A DNA stretch of 45,861 nt, taken from Phialocephala subalpina. Taxonomy: Eukaryota > Ascomycota > Leotiomycetes > Helotiales > Mollisiaceae. Below the pieces are notes generated by a model, which did no database searches, was not told the DNA's origin, and saw only the letters and a list, made by a program, of their open reading frames with translations. The translations under genes were made by a program, and so were the position numbers. Where the stretch lies: the NCBI GenBank assembly GCA_900073065.1, contig FJOG01000086.1, forward strand, positions 51,393 through 97,253, in the 5' to 3' direction. Shown piece after piece: positions 19,810 to 30,700 of this stretch. Numbering within the stretch: position 1 is the first letter of the stretch; each line of letters opens with the position of its first letter.

Positions 19810-21004
19810 ATGATGCATGCCCTTTCCAGTATCTCGAGGCTCTTGCTTACGGCAGGAGCAGCAACAGGAATTATTGCATCCTCTTTTTCTTCGCTATCCG
19901 AAAGAGAACTTCCTACATTCGAGAGCAAGTGTCCGCCCTTCAATGGGACCTTTGTCATCGATCAATACAAGCTGTATCCCGAGAATGCAGACTTTGATTT
20001 CAAAACCTGTCTGCTCTACATTGGGTACGTTTTCAGATTTTTCATAAAATCATCTTCGACTTCTGTCGCAAGACATCCGTCCTAGTTCGTCAATACTGAC
20101 CATAAACAGCTGCCTCTGGAACGCTACAGTAGGAATCTACGACCCATATGCCAACGAAATGGTCGACGTTCTCGAATTCCCAGAGATATCGCACAACGAC
20201 AACTACCACATCGGTGGAGTAGGAGTCGATCAAGCAACCGGACTCCTCTCCATCGTCGTCGACGCCGCAGAAGCCTTCATCACCGGCGGAGCAGACGTTT
20301 CCGGCACAAACTGGATCATGCAATGGGATCCCGTGTCTAAATCAGTTCTCTACAAATTGAACCTCACCGACACAGCACATGGGAAGTATGGAGGATATCA
20401 AGATGTCGAACAAGATCCTGAGGGGAATGTGTATGTTGTAGGCACGTATCCAAGTTCGATTTTGAAAGTGAGTAATGATGGGAAGACGGTTACACCTTGG
20501 TATCTCTCAAACCCGCCAGCTGGCTCAACAAATATCACGGGTTACTGCGGTCTCGCAGCAAAAGGGTGGACTTTACTCGCAAACGACGATCTCGGTGGAA
20601 CGCCTGCCCAGATCGTCAAGTTTGACATGCGTGAGGAAACCGGCATTCCTATCCCAGTACCGCATTACCCAAATACCACAATCACTTCAAGCGATGCTAT
20701 ATACCTGCCACCAAGATATGGAGGCACAGTATTACTTGTTGCTGAAGATACTGAGGGAATCTCGGTTCTAAGAAGCAAAGATGGAGAGTGGAATTGGGCG
20801 GAATATCTGGGGAGAGTTCCGAATCCGGTGCCGAGCAGTTATGCTACTGCTGTGATTCAGGTTGGGGATGGGTTGTATGTTGTAGCTCTGGCTGTTGGGG
20901 ATGTCTCCACGCCGGGAAGTACCTCTGGTAATAGGACGCTGTTCGAGTTTCCGGATATTACAGCGCAGGTGGATAAGTTGCTTTCTGTGGATGCAAGTTA
21001 TTGA
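19810..21004 (+). CDS. Secreted TRI14 / Mala s 1-like beta-propeller protein (2 exons)
   Basis: Model: join(19810..20024, 20110..21004), 369 residues. The 85-bp intron has a GTACGT donor, an ACTGAC branch site and an ACAG acceptor, with phases closing (GG|C Gly). The N-terminus MMHALSSISRLLLTAGAATG reads as a signal peptide. The mature part shows repeating blade-like segments (GVGVDQATGLLSIVVDA, DVEQDPEGNVYVVGTYPSSI, GLAAKGWTLLANDDLGG, LLVAEDTEGISVL, YVVALAVGDV), as in six-bladed propellers of the TRI14/Mala s 1 group. Several N-x-S/T sites fit secretion. TRI14 lies in trichothecene clusters and affects virulence in Fusarium, but homologues are widespread and most have no known ligand. No other secondary-metabolite gene is nearby, so toxin biosynthesis is not implied. 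Confidence 0.7.
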
Positions 21005-21656
21005 GCCATAGTGGATGCCTCAGAGATCGCGTCTTGGGAGGGTACGTGTTGCAAGTGGCTTCAATTGTCCTCGACTGAAGTACAAGGGGTTGACTTGGGT
21101 TACACGCTTACACTCTTCCTCTTCCTCGCAGAATTCGCCGCCTCCACCCGGCAGTATGGTGAGATAGTGGCTAGTCAAATCGAGCCCTGACAATACTCTT
21201 AACTCTGCACTCACGAATGAACCTGTCCGCGAATTACGCCCGGCTCGTAAGCGCATTGTGGGAAAATGTGCACATGTCAGGTAGGGGACCAGTAACCACT
21301 CGCATCTTGCACAGCCTCCTTTCTGGTTTCTCGCGCTGCGTTACTCTGTCAAGCTTGGGGGAAAAAATCTTTGTTAGGCAAGATCAGCATTTACTGCAGG
21401 TATTTCTAAGTATATCCCTTCAGGGGGTGATACAAGCGCCCGTGGCGTTTTCAAGACAACGCGGCAAGGCAGAAAACGACTGGGGCTGAACCCAGCTGCG
21501 GGAAACGGGCCTCAATAAATCTTCACCTTTCTCCAGTTCCCACTTATCATCACAATCCTGCTTCCCCTCCATTGAATAGATGCTCACATCAAAGCAGATT
21601 TAGTCGTCTATCACAAACTCAATCAAACCATCGTCACCTCGAATCAACTATCGACA
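21005..21656. promoter_or_regulatory. Upstream region of the HET-domain gene
   Basis: 652 bp between two plus-strand genes. The last ~130 bp before 21657 are C/T/A-rich with CAATC and TCATCACAATCC, typical of a fungal leader. A 90-codon frame at 21217-21489 shows no features and is left out. No clear TATA box close to the start. Confidence 0.4.
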
Positions 21657-24512
21657 ATGTCATTTGGATCCATCCCCTCGAACCAACCTTTCACTTTCAA
21701 CGTCAACTTCGGCGCTCCCCCTCCCTTCCCTGCTCGAGGTTCTTCGCAGACCTTCAATCTTAGACCGCCTGCGCTGTGCGACGATTGCTCAACATTAGAC
21801 CTCGAGACTGCCTTTGCAAGAGCCAACACACTCTATGAGCAAGCCCGTCGCGGCAACAACATTCGCAGACTCGTCACATGCTGCTCGAAAAATGGTACTA
21901 CCTACCTACGCGACTTCTATTTTGTTACTTCTCTTAATAGTCGTCTCTCAGAGCAGCGTAGTTGCAAATTATGCGACTTTTTGAAGGAGCACGTTGGTGA
22001 TCCAAGCAAGGGGACGTACAAGTTACTGGTAATTTGCAGCAGCGAGACTACCCTGTTCGAGGCACCAAGGAAAAGTGTGAGGGGCCAATGGATTCATCGA
22101 CCTTGGGATAATCTGGAATACAATGTCTTTCTGGCTGTTGTGCCAGAGGTTGAGGGGATTCCTCGAACCGGAGTTCCGCTTCGCTGGTTGGAGACGGAAC
22201 TGCCCCAGAAAGGATCTATTTATCGTCTGACGAAAGACCTGAGGGAAGAAGAGGGCATGCGACTTGTTCTGCCCCAAGAACTGGAACCAAAGGTCGATCT
22301 CGTGCAGGCTGACTACTGGCTATCTACTTGTCAGAAGTTACACAAACCATGTTGTGCCCCTAGAAAGCCAGAGGGGGCAACACTTCGTGGATTCAGGGCT
22401 ATTAATTGCTTCGAAAGCCCAATTAACGTCGAGGAAGGCCCATATAAAATCGAGGAACTGTCATGGAGTGAGAAATACGTCGCACTGAGCTATGTATGGG
22501 GTCCCTCAACAGAGAAATGGCCTCAGACTGTAAGGGATGCTGTTGCTGTAACTAGGATGCTTGGGGAGAAGTATCTCTGGGTTGATCGGGTTTGCATCAA
22601 TCAATCGGATTTGGAGGAGAAGATGTTCCTGGTCTCCAAAATGGATGCGATCTATGAAGGTGCAGAGTTCACTATTGTGAATGCGGCGGGGGATGCTCGA
22701 ACGGGATTGCCTGGTGTTGGGAAGACCCCACGAGCGTCTCAACACAGAGTTGAACTGGACATTTCGAAGCGAAGGTCGGTTCAGTCAGGCCACAGCGAAG
22801 ATGCATACCTTGAGCTCTTCAATGTTCCCAAGACAGAGTACGAGGTAGAGACAGAAGGTCACTCGATGTGGCTTGACACCTACCGACACGGTTTGAATGG
22901 AACCACGATGCAGCTCGGCCTGGATGAGCTCATGAGCCTGGGTAACAGTCGAGGACGAGCCGAGAAGTACGGAATTCCACAGGACCATCTCGATTACCAT
23001 GAAAGCACAGCCGAGCACTACAACACACCTTTCGATGAATATATGGAAAAGCAACAGGAACTAGCTCATCGCATTGGTATTACACTGCCTGAGTTAGTTC
23101 CATATCTATACAGACAAGCTGCAAAGAAAGCCGGGATACCTATTGCCGATGACGAGCCACTTCCGCCTGTTGACACAACCCAGCACGTTACTAATCCTCG
23201 AAAAACGGAGCGCCCATTACCTCCAGGGTTGATCCCAGGGAAGACCGTACTTGTTTCCACCATGCAAGAGCCCAGAATGACGATTCGAAAGTCACAGTGG
23301 GCAACTCGTGGATGGACATATCAAGAAGGTGTTCTCTCAAATCGATGCCTGGTGTTCACCGGAGAGCAAATGTACTGGGAATGTCGTGGCATGGCTGTGA
23401 ATGAGTCGATAAGACTTCCACTTCCAAGTCTGCATTTACAGTCCGAAAGCGTCAAACACTATTACCACTTTGCAGATTACATGCTGTCAGGCATCTTTCG
23501 CGGTGATATGCATCGGGTTCCAGAGCTTCAATACGGATTCCAACCCGAAGATACAAACAACCTGGCCAAGGAGATCGAAACCATAAATGGACATATTCGG
23601 GGTTTTACATCGAGAAATCTTACAGATCCTGGGGATTCCCTGAATGCTTTCCTCGGAGTATCCTCAAGCATTTCCAAGAAAGATGGCTTGTCTTTGATGC
23701 TTGGAATTCCTGTCTGGGCTGGTCCATTTGCAGATGGTCAACCCGGGCTACAACACACATTTGCCCTCTCAATATCAATCTGGTTCCATCTTGGAAAACT
23801 CATCGAAGCTAAGTCAGAACTCTTCGTTGCGAATTGCCACCGCCGATCTCAATACCCATCCTGGAGCTGGATCGGATGGGAAGGTCGTGTGGATTTCAAT
23901 GGCGATAACAACGATTACAATGAACCACATGAGGTGGATGAAGACAACTATGGTGGTGATAACTTCCACATTGACTTCTTCACGGCGATGATGAAGACTG
24001 AATGGGTCAAGAGCATCAATCGCATCTGGTCTGCTGAGATGATCCTCCACTCTGAGGATAGAAAGGACTCAACTCTTCTCTACGGATCTGTATCGATTGA
24101 GGGTTTCGCTGATCACAGCAAGAAGTGGCTGTTAACAATACAAGAACCATTGGTGTTGAAACACATGCACTTGATGCACTCGAGTAATGACTGGGAATGG
24201 AAACGCTTGATGGGGAAGCTTGCGACTCTGCGCCTTTCTACTCCATTCACAGAAGAAGAATTGACGAGGGGTCACAAGTCTGGCGATATGGTAACAGTAC
24301 TGATGTTTGCGAGCACGGTGTCATTTGTGTGGGATGGGAGGGCGAGGTTTTTAATTCTGAGACAAGTGGATGGGGTTGAAAGACGCTGGGAGAGAATTGG
24401 GAGTTTGGTTTTAACAATTGAGGAATGGGTAATGGGAAAGTATAAGAACTCGCAGGATATGATTAAAGATTTGCCCGTGATAAGGTTTAGGGATAATATT
24501 GTTATAGTTTAG
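21657..24512 (+). CDS. HET-domain protein with a large internal insertion
   Basis: Intronless ORF of 951 residues. The N-terminus is Gly/Pro/Phe-rich (residues 1-40), followed by Cys pairs (CDDC, TCC, CKLC; ~40-110) often found before HET domains. The HET core (heterokaryon incompatibility, PF06985) starts at YVALSYVWG (~274) and continues with LWVDRVCINQSD and MDAIYEGAEFTIVNAAGD up to GLPGVG (~350). The core resumes near ~533 with TMQEP and RKSQWATRGWTYQEGVLSNR (WATRGWT at 548), then MYWECRG. The ~175 residues between (about 356-532) interrupt the domain. HET proteins trigger cell death after fusion of unlike fungal individuals; partners are often encoded nearby. Allele or partner specificity cannot be read here. 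The stop codon is 7 bp from the stop of the opposite-strand gene. Confidence 0.9.
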   Translation: MSFGSIPSNQPFTFNVNFGAPPPFPARGSSQTFNLRPPALCDDCSTLDLETAFARANTLYEQARRGNNIRRLVTCCSKNGTTYLRDFYFVTSLNSRLSEQRSCKLCDFLKEHVGDPSKGTYKLLVICSSETTLFEAPRKSVRGQWIHRPWDNLEYNVFLAVVPEVEGIPRTGVPLRWLETELPQKGSIYRLTKDLREEEGMRLVLPQELEPKVDLVQADYWLSTCQKLHKPCCAPRKPEGATLRGFRAINCFESPINVEEGPYKIEELSWSEKYVALSYVWGPSTEKWPQTVRDAVAVTRMLGEKYLWVDRVCINQSDLEEKMFLVSKMDAIYEGAEFTIVNAAGDARTGLPGVGKTPRASQHRVELDISKRRSVQSGHSEDAYLELFNVPKTEYEVETEGHSMWLDTYRHGLNGTTMQLGLDELMSLGNSRGRAEKYGIPQDHLDYHESTAEHYNTPFDEYMEKQQELAHRIGITLPELVPYLYRQAAKKAGIPIADDEPLPPVDTTQHVTNPRKTERPLPPGLIPGKTVLVSTMQEPRMTIRKSQWATRGWTYQEGVLSNRCLVFTGEQMYWECRGMAVNESIRLPLPSLHLQSESVKHYYHFADYMLSGIFRGDMHRVPELQYGFQPEDTNNLAKEIETINGHIRGFTSRNLTDPGDSLNAFLGVSSSISKKDGLSLMLGIPVWAGPFADGQPGLQHTFALSISIWFHLGKLIEAKSELFVANCHRRSQYPSWSWIGWEGRVDFNGDNNDYNEPHEVDEDNYGGDNFHIDFFTAMMKTEWVKSINRIWSAEMILHSEDRKDSTLLYGSVSIEGFADHSKKWLLTIQEPLVLKHMHLMHSSNDWEWKRLMGKLATLRLSTPFTEEELTRGHKSGDMVTVLMFASTVSFVWDGRARFLILRQVDGVERRWERIGSLVLTIEEWVMGKYKNSQDMIKDLPVIRFRDNIVIV

Positions 24513-24519
24513 GAAAGTT

Positions 24520-27349
24520 CTACAGTTTTCTTCTGCCAGGGGTCAGGCTTGGACTGCTATTCATCTGCAAATCCAGCGTTTTGAAGGTCGCCCAAGTCTG
24601 CGCAGCCCCGAGCCCCAGCCCCGCGGGTGCCAACAAGAACGCAGCAACTCCCAAGATCACAGCTGCCCCGAAAGTATACCATGAATTCGAATCGCGCTTA
24701 TCCCGCCATAGTGCCAGAAATCCTCGAGGTTTTGTTTTTCCTTGAAGTCCAGAATTGTCTTGACACGAGGTCCAAGTCCTAGGAAGTGTTCGTAAGGCAG
24801 CGTTTCGTCTTGTTCGTCGCCTAAGAGATCGAGCATTTTTTGGCACTCGACGGGAAGTTCGCACCTTTGACCGTTCATGTCTTTGAGCAGCGTCCGGATT
24901 GTTGGACGTTGATTCTGGGGCTCTTGTCTCCTTGTCACAAGCTGACAAGCTTTGGAAAGTAGTCCTTTCAATTTCGATGACCATCTCTTTTCTGATGCTA
25001 GATTGTCTATCCACGTCCCAGACCGGTGCCACGGAAGGGGTACGTTCTCCTCGGGGAGAGGGATAAGCCATCACGGCAGTGGGAGATCATAGTACTGCTC
25101 AGAAATTTCGTCTTTGCTGGCACCAAAGAGCCATCGGTAGCTTCTGGTGATCTCTTGCCTGTATGTGAGCCTAGCAGTCCGGCTCCGACTTCGTCGCCTA
25201 TCTGAGGGCTCTCTGTGAGATCTGCCGCAGTCATAACGGTCGCAATAAAGGCTGACAATGCGTCAGTAAATGCTCATATAAGTTGATCCAGGAGAAATTT
25301 TGAGCCTGTTAGCGGTTCTGGGCTTTCAAAATTCCAGGTAAAGCTAGAAAATTGAGAACGCAGAGGATCAGGGCTACTCACCGCCAGCTCGAATTCGTAT
25401 GCATATGGGGAGTAAACTAATAGATATATACTGTCATTGTATCGGAATCGAACTTAAGATGCTCGTGCATGTACTCAGTCCAGTCTAGTTTCAATGAACC
25501 AAGTCCTTTCAACATTGAGGTATTGAGGTGGCTGTGAGGGAAAACTTCTCCAGGCACGTAACTGGTACCACCATCGTTCGCAACCCCCCTTGGAGGGCAT
25601 AGAAATATAGCTGCTGAAGCGGAAAGAGATTCAACTAACAGCTCTTCAGAAGTCTCCCATCGATCGTATTCTGAAAAGGCTTCTTCCCAATTGTCAATCT
25701 TTTTGCTTTTGAAAGACGTATTTATCAACTCAACAGCAGCGAGTACATAGAAGCAGCGTTTCTTGTACTTGATGAAGCCATCCGGTTGTGGTTGGATCAA
25801 TATCCTTCTGGCATAAAATCCTCGCAAGATAGCACCCAACGTGATGGTGTTCCAAGCCTGAGCTTGCGAAGCAGACTCCCGCTCCCGACTCAAGTACATG
25901 CTAATTCCGCTAACACCCTCACAAATATCCCGATAAGGATGGAAAGCAAGATCACCGGCTTGCAATGTGCAAAGAATGACCACTGCTGAGGTATATCTGG
26001 CACAGCTCTCGTCCATCCAAAATCAAGCAAGGTTCCACGTGGTCTTCTGTCCCAGCAAGCATCAAGGCGGAGGTTCGGGTCCCCGTGCAGCAGAGCGGTC
26101 TCTCCTCCAGCAATGCAATGAGGGTGGATATATGTTCCCAATCATGAAGCACCGTATTCTGGAGATTGTATCGTACTTGTTTACAAAGTCCACCTAGATT
26201 TTGGATATCGAAGTCACCATTTTGAATTGCTCGGTGCATGTTGTAACGTGGAGGGTACAAAGCTTGAATAAGCTCAATTTCACAGAAACCATGTTGAGTG
26301 AAGACAGCGGCTTTACCCGTCGCATAAAAGATCAGCTTGATGATTCTTATGTGGCAATATCAGTCAAAGATGGGGTCTCACCTTGGGTATTTTTGATTTC
26401 ATCCTTCTTCCCGACATCTAGGTTGCGCTGAGAGACATAGTCGGAGGACTACAAGATTACAGTGTAAGACTCGATGTAGAGTACAGATGGCTGATGCTCG
26501 GCTTCTCCACCATTTTGATCAATCGTATCAATCCTGTATGTTCGATTTGTCGTGCTACCCGTAAAGCTGTGCAATGAAGGGGGGCGATTGTTGACCCCAG
26601 TAAGGAAAGTTCCATACGGCACGAGCCAAAGGCTTGAGGGAGTGGAAGACTGATCCATGATAGGTTGCTCAGGAGGTAAATAATGACCGACAATTCCTGG
26701 GAAAACAATGGAAGATTCTCCCTGCAACTTTTCCTTGGGTGCCTCAGCATCCTTCTCGTCAAAAGTAGACTCATAATTGTGGACTGAGTTGTCGAGTGGA
26801 TCAATACCAGTGGGAGACTCCGGAGAATCCCTTCCTTTACCTTCCCCTAGGTCAACGCCCCAAAGATCGAGAGGATCCTCAGAAGCTCCATTGCGCGTCC
26901 TGGCATGCAGACCGTGGTCGGTGGAATGTCTGCCTAGAAGTCGCTCGTAGAGTTGATTGATTGTTTCCACCAGTTGCTGAAGCAGCCATTATTCTACCGT
27001 TTGTTAAATCTTGACCATCCGGAGGACTTGGCCATGGCACGTTTTGAGAGTTCGTTGGTTCGCCAAGTGTGCTGCGCCGTCTCGATTGCTCGCGAAGTCG
27101 TTGCAATATGATGTTTGTATCGTCCGCGTGTTGGGCGCGATCACGCTCGACATCTGTCTATCGGACATTTTGATTATGGCTTTTGGTTGCCTTAGGGGGA
27201 GATTGCTAATGACCCAAAAACCTAGCTAAGACTCGGCGTCGGCGTTCTGTATTGTTCCGCTCCAAAGGAGGAGGAGGAGGAGGAGGAAAGTCTCCGCCGC
27301 CATCTTGCGGATAGTAGAAACTCATCTGGTCGATGTCTGTTGACTGCAT
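24520..27349 (-). pseudogene. Interrupted multi-exon gene of unknown family, probably decaying
   Basis: Protein-like segments on the minus strand follow each other in order. First, MSFYYPQDGG and a poly-Pro stretch (27349..27214; start at 27349 or 27325), joined through a 60-bp intron to a coiled segment (27153..27041), then through a 64-bp intron to QLVETINQLYERLLG (26976 on). This frame ends in TAG at 26451, yet protein-like sequence goes on in frame beyond it. A block with GKAAVFTQHGFCEIELIQALY, CTGTRTSALM and DGRELCQIYL runs to ~25956. A block from 25857 contains ILRGFYARRILIQPQPDGF, EEAFSEYDRWE and ASAAIFLCPP. A block from 25250 contains CDRYDCGRSHREPS and SYRWLFGA, is cut by TGA at 25073, and runs to ~24717. 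A frame change near 24715 leads to a membrane helix and the final stop at 24520. Several junctions fit only weak or GC-AG splice sites, so a live gene with unusual introns is not excluded. Function unknown. Confidence 0.5.
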
Positions 27350-27762
27350 AAATCTGCGGCATTTCCAGAATGGAGAGAAAAGAGAAACCGCAAATTTTAT
27401 TGAGGTCACGCACTCATGCGCTGGCGCATACAGGTAGAGCTGAAAGCCGCAGAGCTGAACAAAAGTTGTCCAACGAATGGATCTCGATAACGACCTGCAG
27501 ATTTGCGCCCATTTTGACGGCTTGCGAAAGATGCAACAGATCTTGATTACCAAGGTGTACAAGCTGGGAGGTAACCTTACTATGACACTTGCCGTTGTGA
27601 AGAAAAGGCGTTTCAAGTCGCGTTTGAATAATATATGTGGAGCAATACAAGACTTTTGATATACAGACTGAAAAATGAATCTCATTTCATAATCTAAACA
27701 CCAAGTAATGCGTTTTGTTCACCCAACGCCTGTAATGCTATCAAAAAAATACACGAAGTAAA
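27350..27762. other. Spacer between the midasin 3' end and the interrupted minus-strand gene
   Basis: 413 bp. Both neighbours are on the minus strand, so this should hold the midasin 3' UTR and the upstream region of the interrupted gene. Short frames on both strands show no features. Confidence 0.4.
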
Positions 27763-30700
27763 CTAACTACCAGAATCCACAACCTCAGCAAACCACTGTC
27801 TAAGCAAAGTCGCCAAAACTCCCGGCAACTCCTTGACATCCCCAACCACAATATAGTACTGAAAAGGAAAGGTATCAAGATATCTACTCATATTCAGCTT
27901 TCCATCCACGAAAGTAGCTTGCTGCAAATCAAGCACGCTTTCTCCCTTCTTCTTCTCCTTTACGTTGTCGATGATGATGAATACCATCATGATTCTCTCC
28001 TCGAGGGCTACACGCAGAAGACGACGGATGGTGTCGTGTTCAGAGGAATTGCAGACTCCGTCGGAGATGATGAGTTCCATTTGCCAGAGGTCGGCGGGAC
28101 TTCCACTGGCTTTCTGTCTTGCGGTGCGGAACAGGTCGATGCTGTCTTTGACCAGTTTTGTAACATCGGTACGTCCCTGACCGAAACCGAAGTTTTGGAA
28201 GACCTTTGGTCCAGCGTCGGAGCTGAATGGGGCATCAAATTCGTGGGCGACTTTGACAGTGTCTCCAAAACCGACAACGCAGATTTGTCCAACTTCAAGC
28301 ATGCTTAGAGACTTGGAGACCATGACGAGAGTCTCCATAGCGAGTGACCCACTACCGCTTTCCCCCATGCTCTTGCTGTCGTCAACGGCGAGCATGATTT
28401 GGTAGCTGCGCTTGGATGGTACGCTACGACGCATCCAGATTTTATCGCGCTTGTACTGGGATGCAATGTATGGGATGATTCGCTTGATGTTGAGACGCTT
28501 CCCAGTCCGGAAGTCGCCACGCATCTTGGTTGCGAGGGTAGGTGCGAGGATCAAACGTAATTGTTCGGTGAGTGAGAGTGAGAGATCTCGAGTAACAGAC
28601 TCATAGTGAGTCCATTGCAGACGAGCCTCGGCTGCTGAACGAAGATTGAGATTAGCAGAATCGAGATGTGTGCTTTCGAGTCGATTGTCAACTTCCTCAA
28701 CGTCTTCATCGCCATCGTCTTGGATGTGAGCACGAGTGTCTTCTGGATCTTCGTCGCGATCTTGGTTGGCTTGCTTGATCATGGCTCCGGCTCGACCTTC
28801 ATAGGCCTCTGATGGCTCGGGTTCTTTCGGCGTGGGAGCATCCTCGAGATCCATGACATCGTCATGCTCAATGTCGTCATTCTCTACCTCATCTGGCTGG
28901 AATTGGTCAGGAATGTCCTTGCTTTCCTGGTCAATAGCCATAGATTCATCGAGTGCGTGAGCTTGGTCTTCAGTAGCAGTTCCCAAAGCTTGTTCGTCGG
29001 CTTCGGCATTCTCGTCTTGCAAGTGCTGGAACTCGGATGCATCCTGGTTGACGTCGGCGGATTGATCCTTAGCCTGCTCCTTGTGTTCTGCGGGATCGCG
29101 AATCTTGGTTTGCTGTCGATGCCAGCGTTCGAGGACGTCGCCGAGTTTCTTGAAAGGTTGAGCATCGGCGCTGGTTTCTGTCTCGTCTTGGCCATCTTGA
29201 GGAGCTTCACCATTTGCTTGTCGACCTTTTTCACCATCCTCAGCAGCAGAATCTTTCTGTTCTGACGAATCGCCACCCTTGCCACCATCCTCGCGCTGTG
29301 CTTTGCTAGTCGATTCACTCTTGTCGTTGGAGTTCTCGTCCTGGTCTTCTCCGACTCCTTGAACATCGCTGGGAACGGCATTGTCGGCATCTGCGTTGGC
29401 ATCGTCGTCTCGGTCTCGTAGAAGGCCTTCTTGATTTTCGGGTTCTTGTTCCTCCAACTCGTTCTCGGCCTTCTCGCCGGCTTCCTCGGTGTGCTCGCCA
29501 GGTTCCTCAGGCTCTTCGTCAAGATCTACAATATCCATGTCATCTCCGGGCTGTTGATCCTCCTGTGCATCAACGTCTTCGCCCCCTTCCTCCTCCTTGC
29601 CATCATTCGCGACTTCCTCTTCTTCCTTTCCGTCCTGCTCGACATCTGAAAGATCACCCATCCCGTCATCACTCCCATTCACACTACCTTCCTCCTCATT
29701 TCCATCCAACTCCATGTCTTCAGGCAAATCCAAAGCCTCGCCTTCCTGAGCATGAGGATCATGCTTCTCAACCTCTTCCTGCTTGACCTCCTCTCCTTGC
29801 TCCGCACCAGCCATCTCTTCCTCCTCCTCACCCTCATCCCCATCCTCACCCTGATCGGCTTCTTTATTACTCTCCTGAGCAGCAACCTGCTCATCCTTAC
29901 TAGCTTTGCCCTTCGAATCATCTCCCTCCTGGTCCTTCTCAGCTTGCTCCCCATCACCATCCCACATCTTCTCATCCACAGCCGTGGGATCCAAATCATC
30001 CACATCTCCAGCCTCCTCGTCCATCTCATCGCCACTCTCTTCATTTCCTCCGTCATCCTCATCGTCTTCACCTTTCTCTTCAGCATCCCCCATCTCGCCT
30101 TCCATGTCTCCATCAGCCATATCAACCGCATCTTGTTCATCTTCCATGTCTCCCTTCTCACCGGTATTCGGCTCCTGTGCAAGTTCATCCAGATCCTCGT
30201 CGTCTTGGATGTCCTTGCTGATATCCTCTGCTCCTTCACCGTCTCCGAGACCGGTGCCGCCTTCGAGCTTCTCGGTTTTGCCGTCTTGAGCGTCGGATTT
30301 CTCGGATGGGGTGCAGAATCCTTGGGTTGCGATCTGGATGAAAGTTTTGGCGAGGATGTATGAGGTCTTGCATGTGGCGCGATGAAATTGGGCGTAGCGA
30401 GTGATGGCATCTTGCAGGATGTTGAGGTATTGTTGGATGATGGGTTGAGCGACGGCGAAGAGTGCACTCGCTGCTTTGCCGGTATTGTTATCTTCGAGGT
30501 CGAGAGAACGTAGGACCGCGAAAGCTTGTTCAATCTGCTCATTGACGTTCGCGCAGTGCAATGCCTTGATGCTGTCTGCGAGGGTGTTGTCGTTCTTGAC
30601 CAGCCAATTAGGATCCTCCGTTGATGATGGGATCTCAGCAATGGCTTTCTTGTGCTTCTCAAGAGCTACCAAGATGGTATCACAGATGGTTGACAACTTT

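Noticed and set aside
18667..24512. Idea of a secondary-metabolite or toxin cluster around the TRI14-like gene
   Set aside because: No polyketide synthase, NRPS, terpene synthase, P450, transporter or cluster regulator is present in the window.
26346..26381. 36-bp intron with GTGAGA donor in the interrupted gene
   Set aside because: Shorter than working fungal introns and it leaves the wrong phase; counted as a problem of the locus rather than an intron.
29752..30363. 203-codon hydrophobic plus-strand frame opposite midasin
   Set aside because: It is the complement of Glu/Asp codons in the acidic tract, which read as Leu/Phe/Ser; similar frames of 127-133 codons flank it. No independent gene signal.
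29679..30662. 327-codon Arg/Met/Lys-rich minus-strand frame
   Set aside because: Off-frame reading of GA-rich codons of the midasin acidic tract; no start context or domain.
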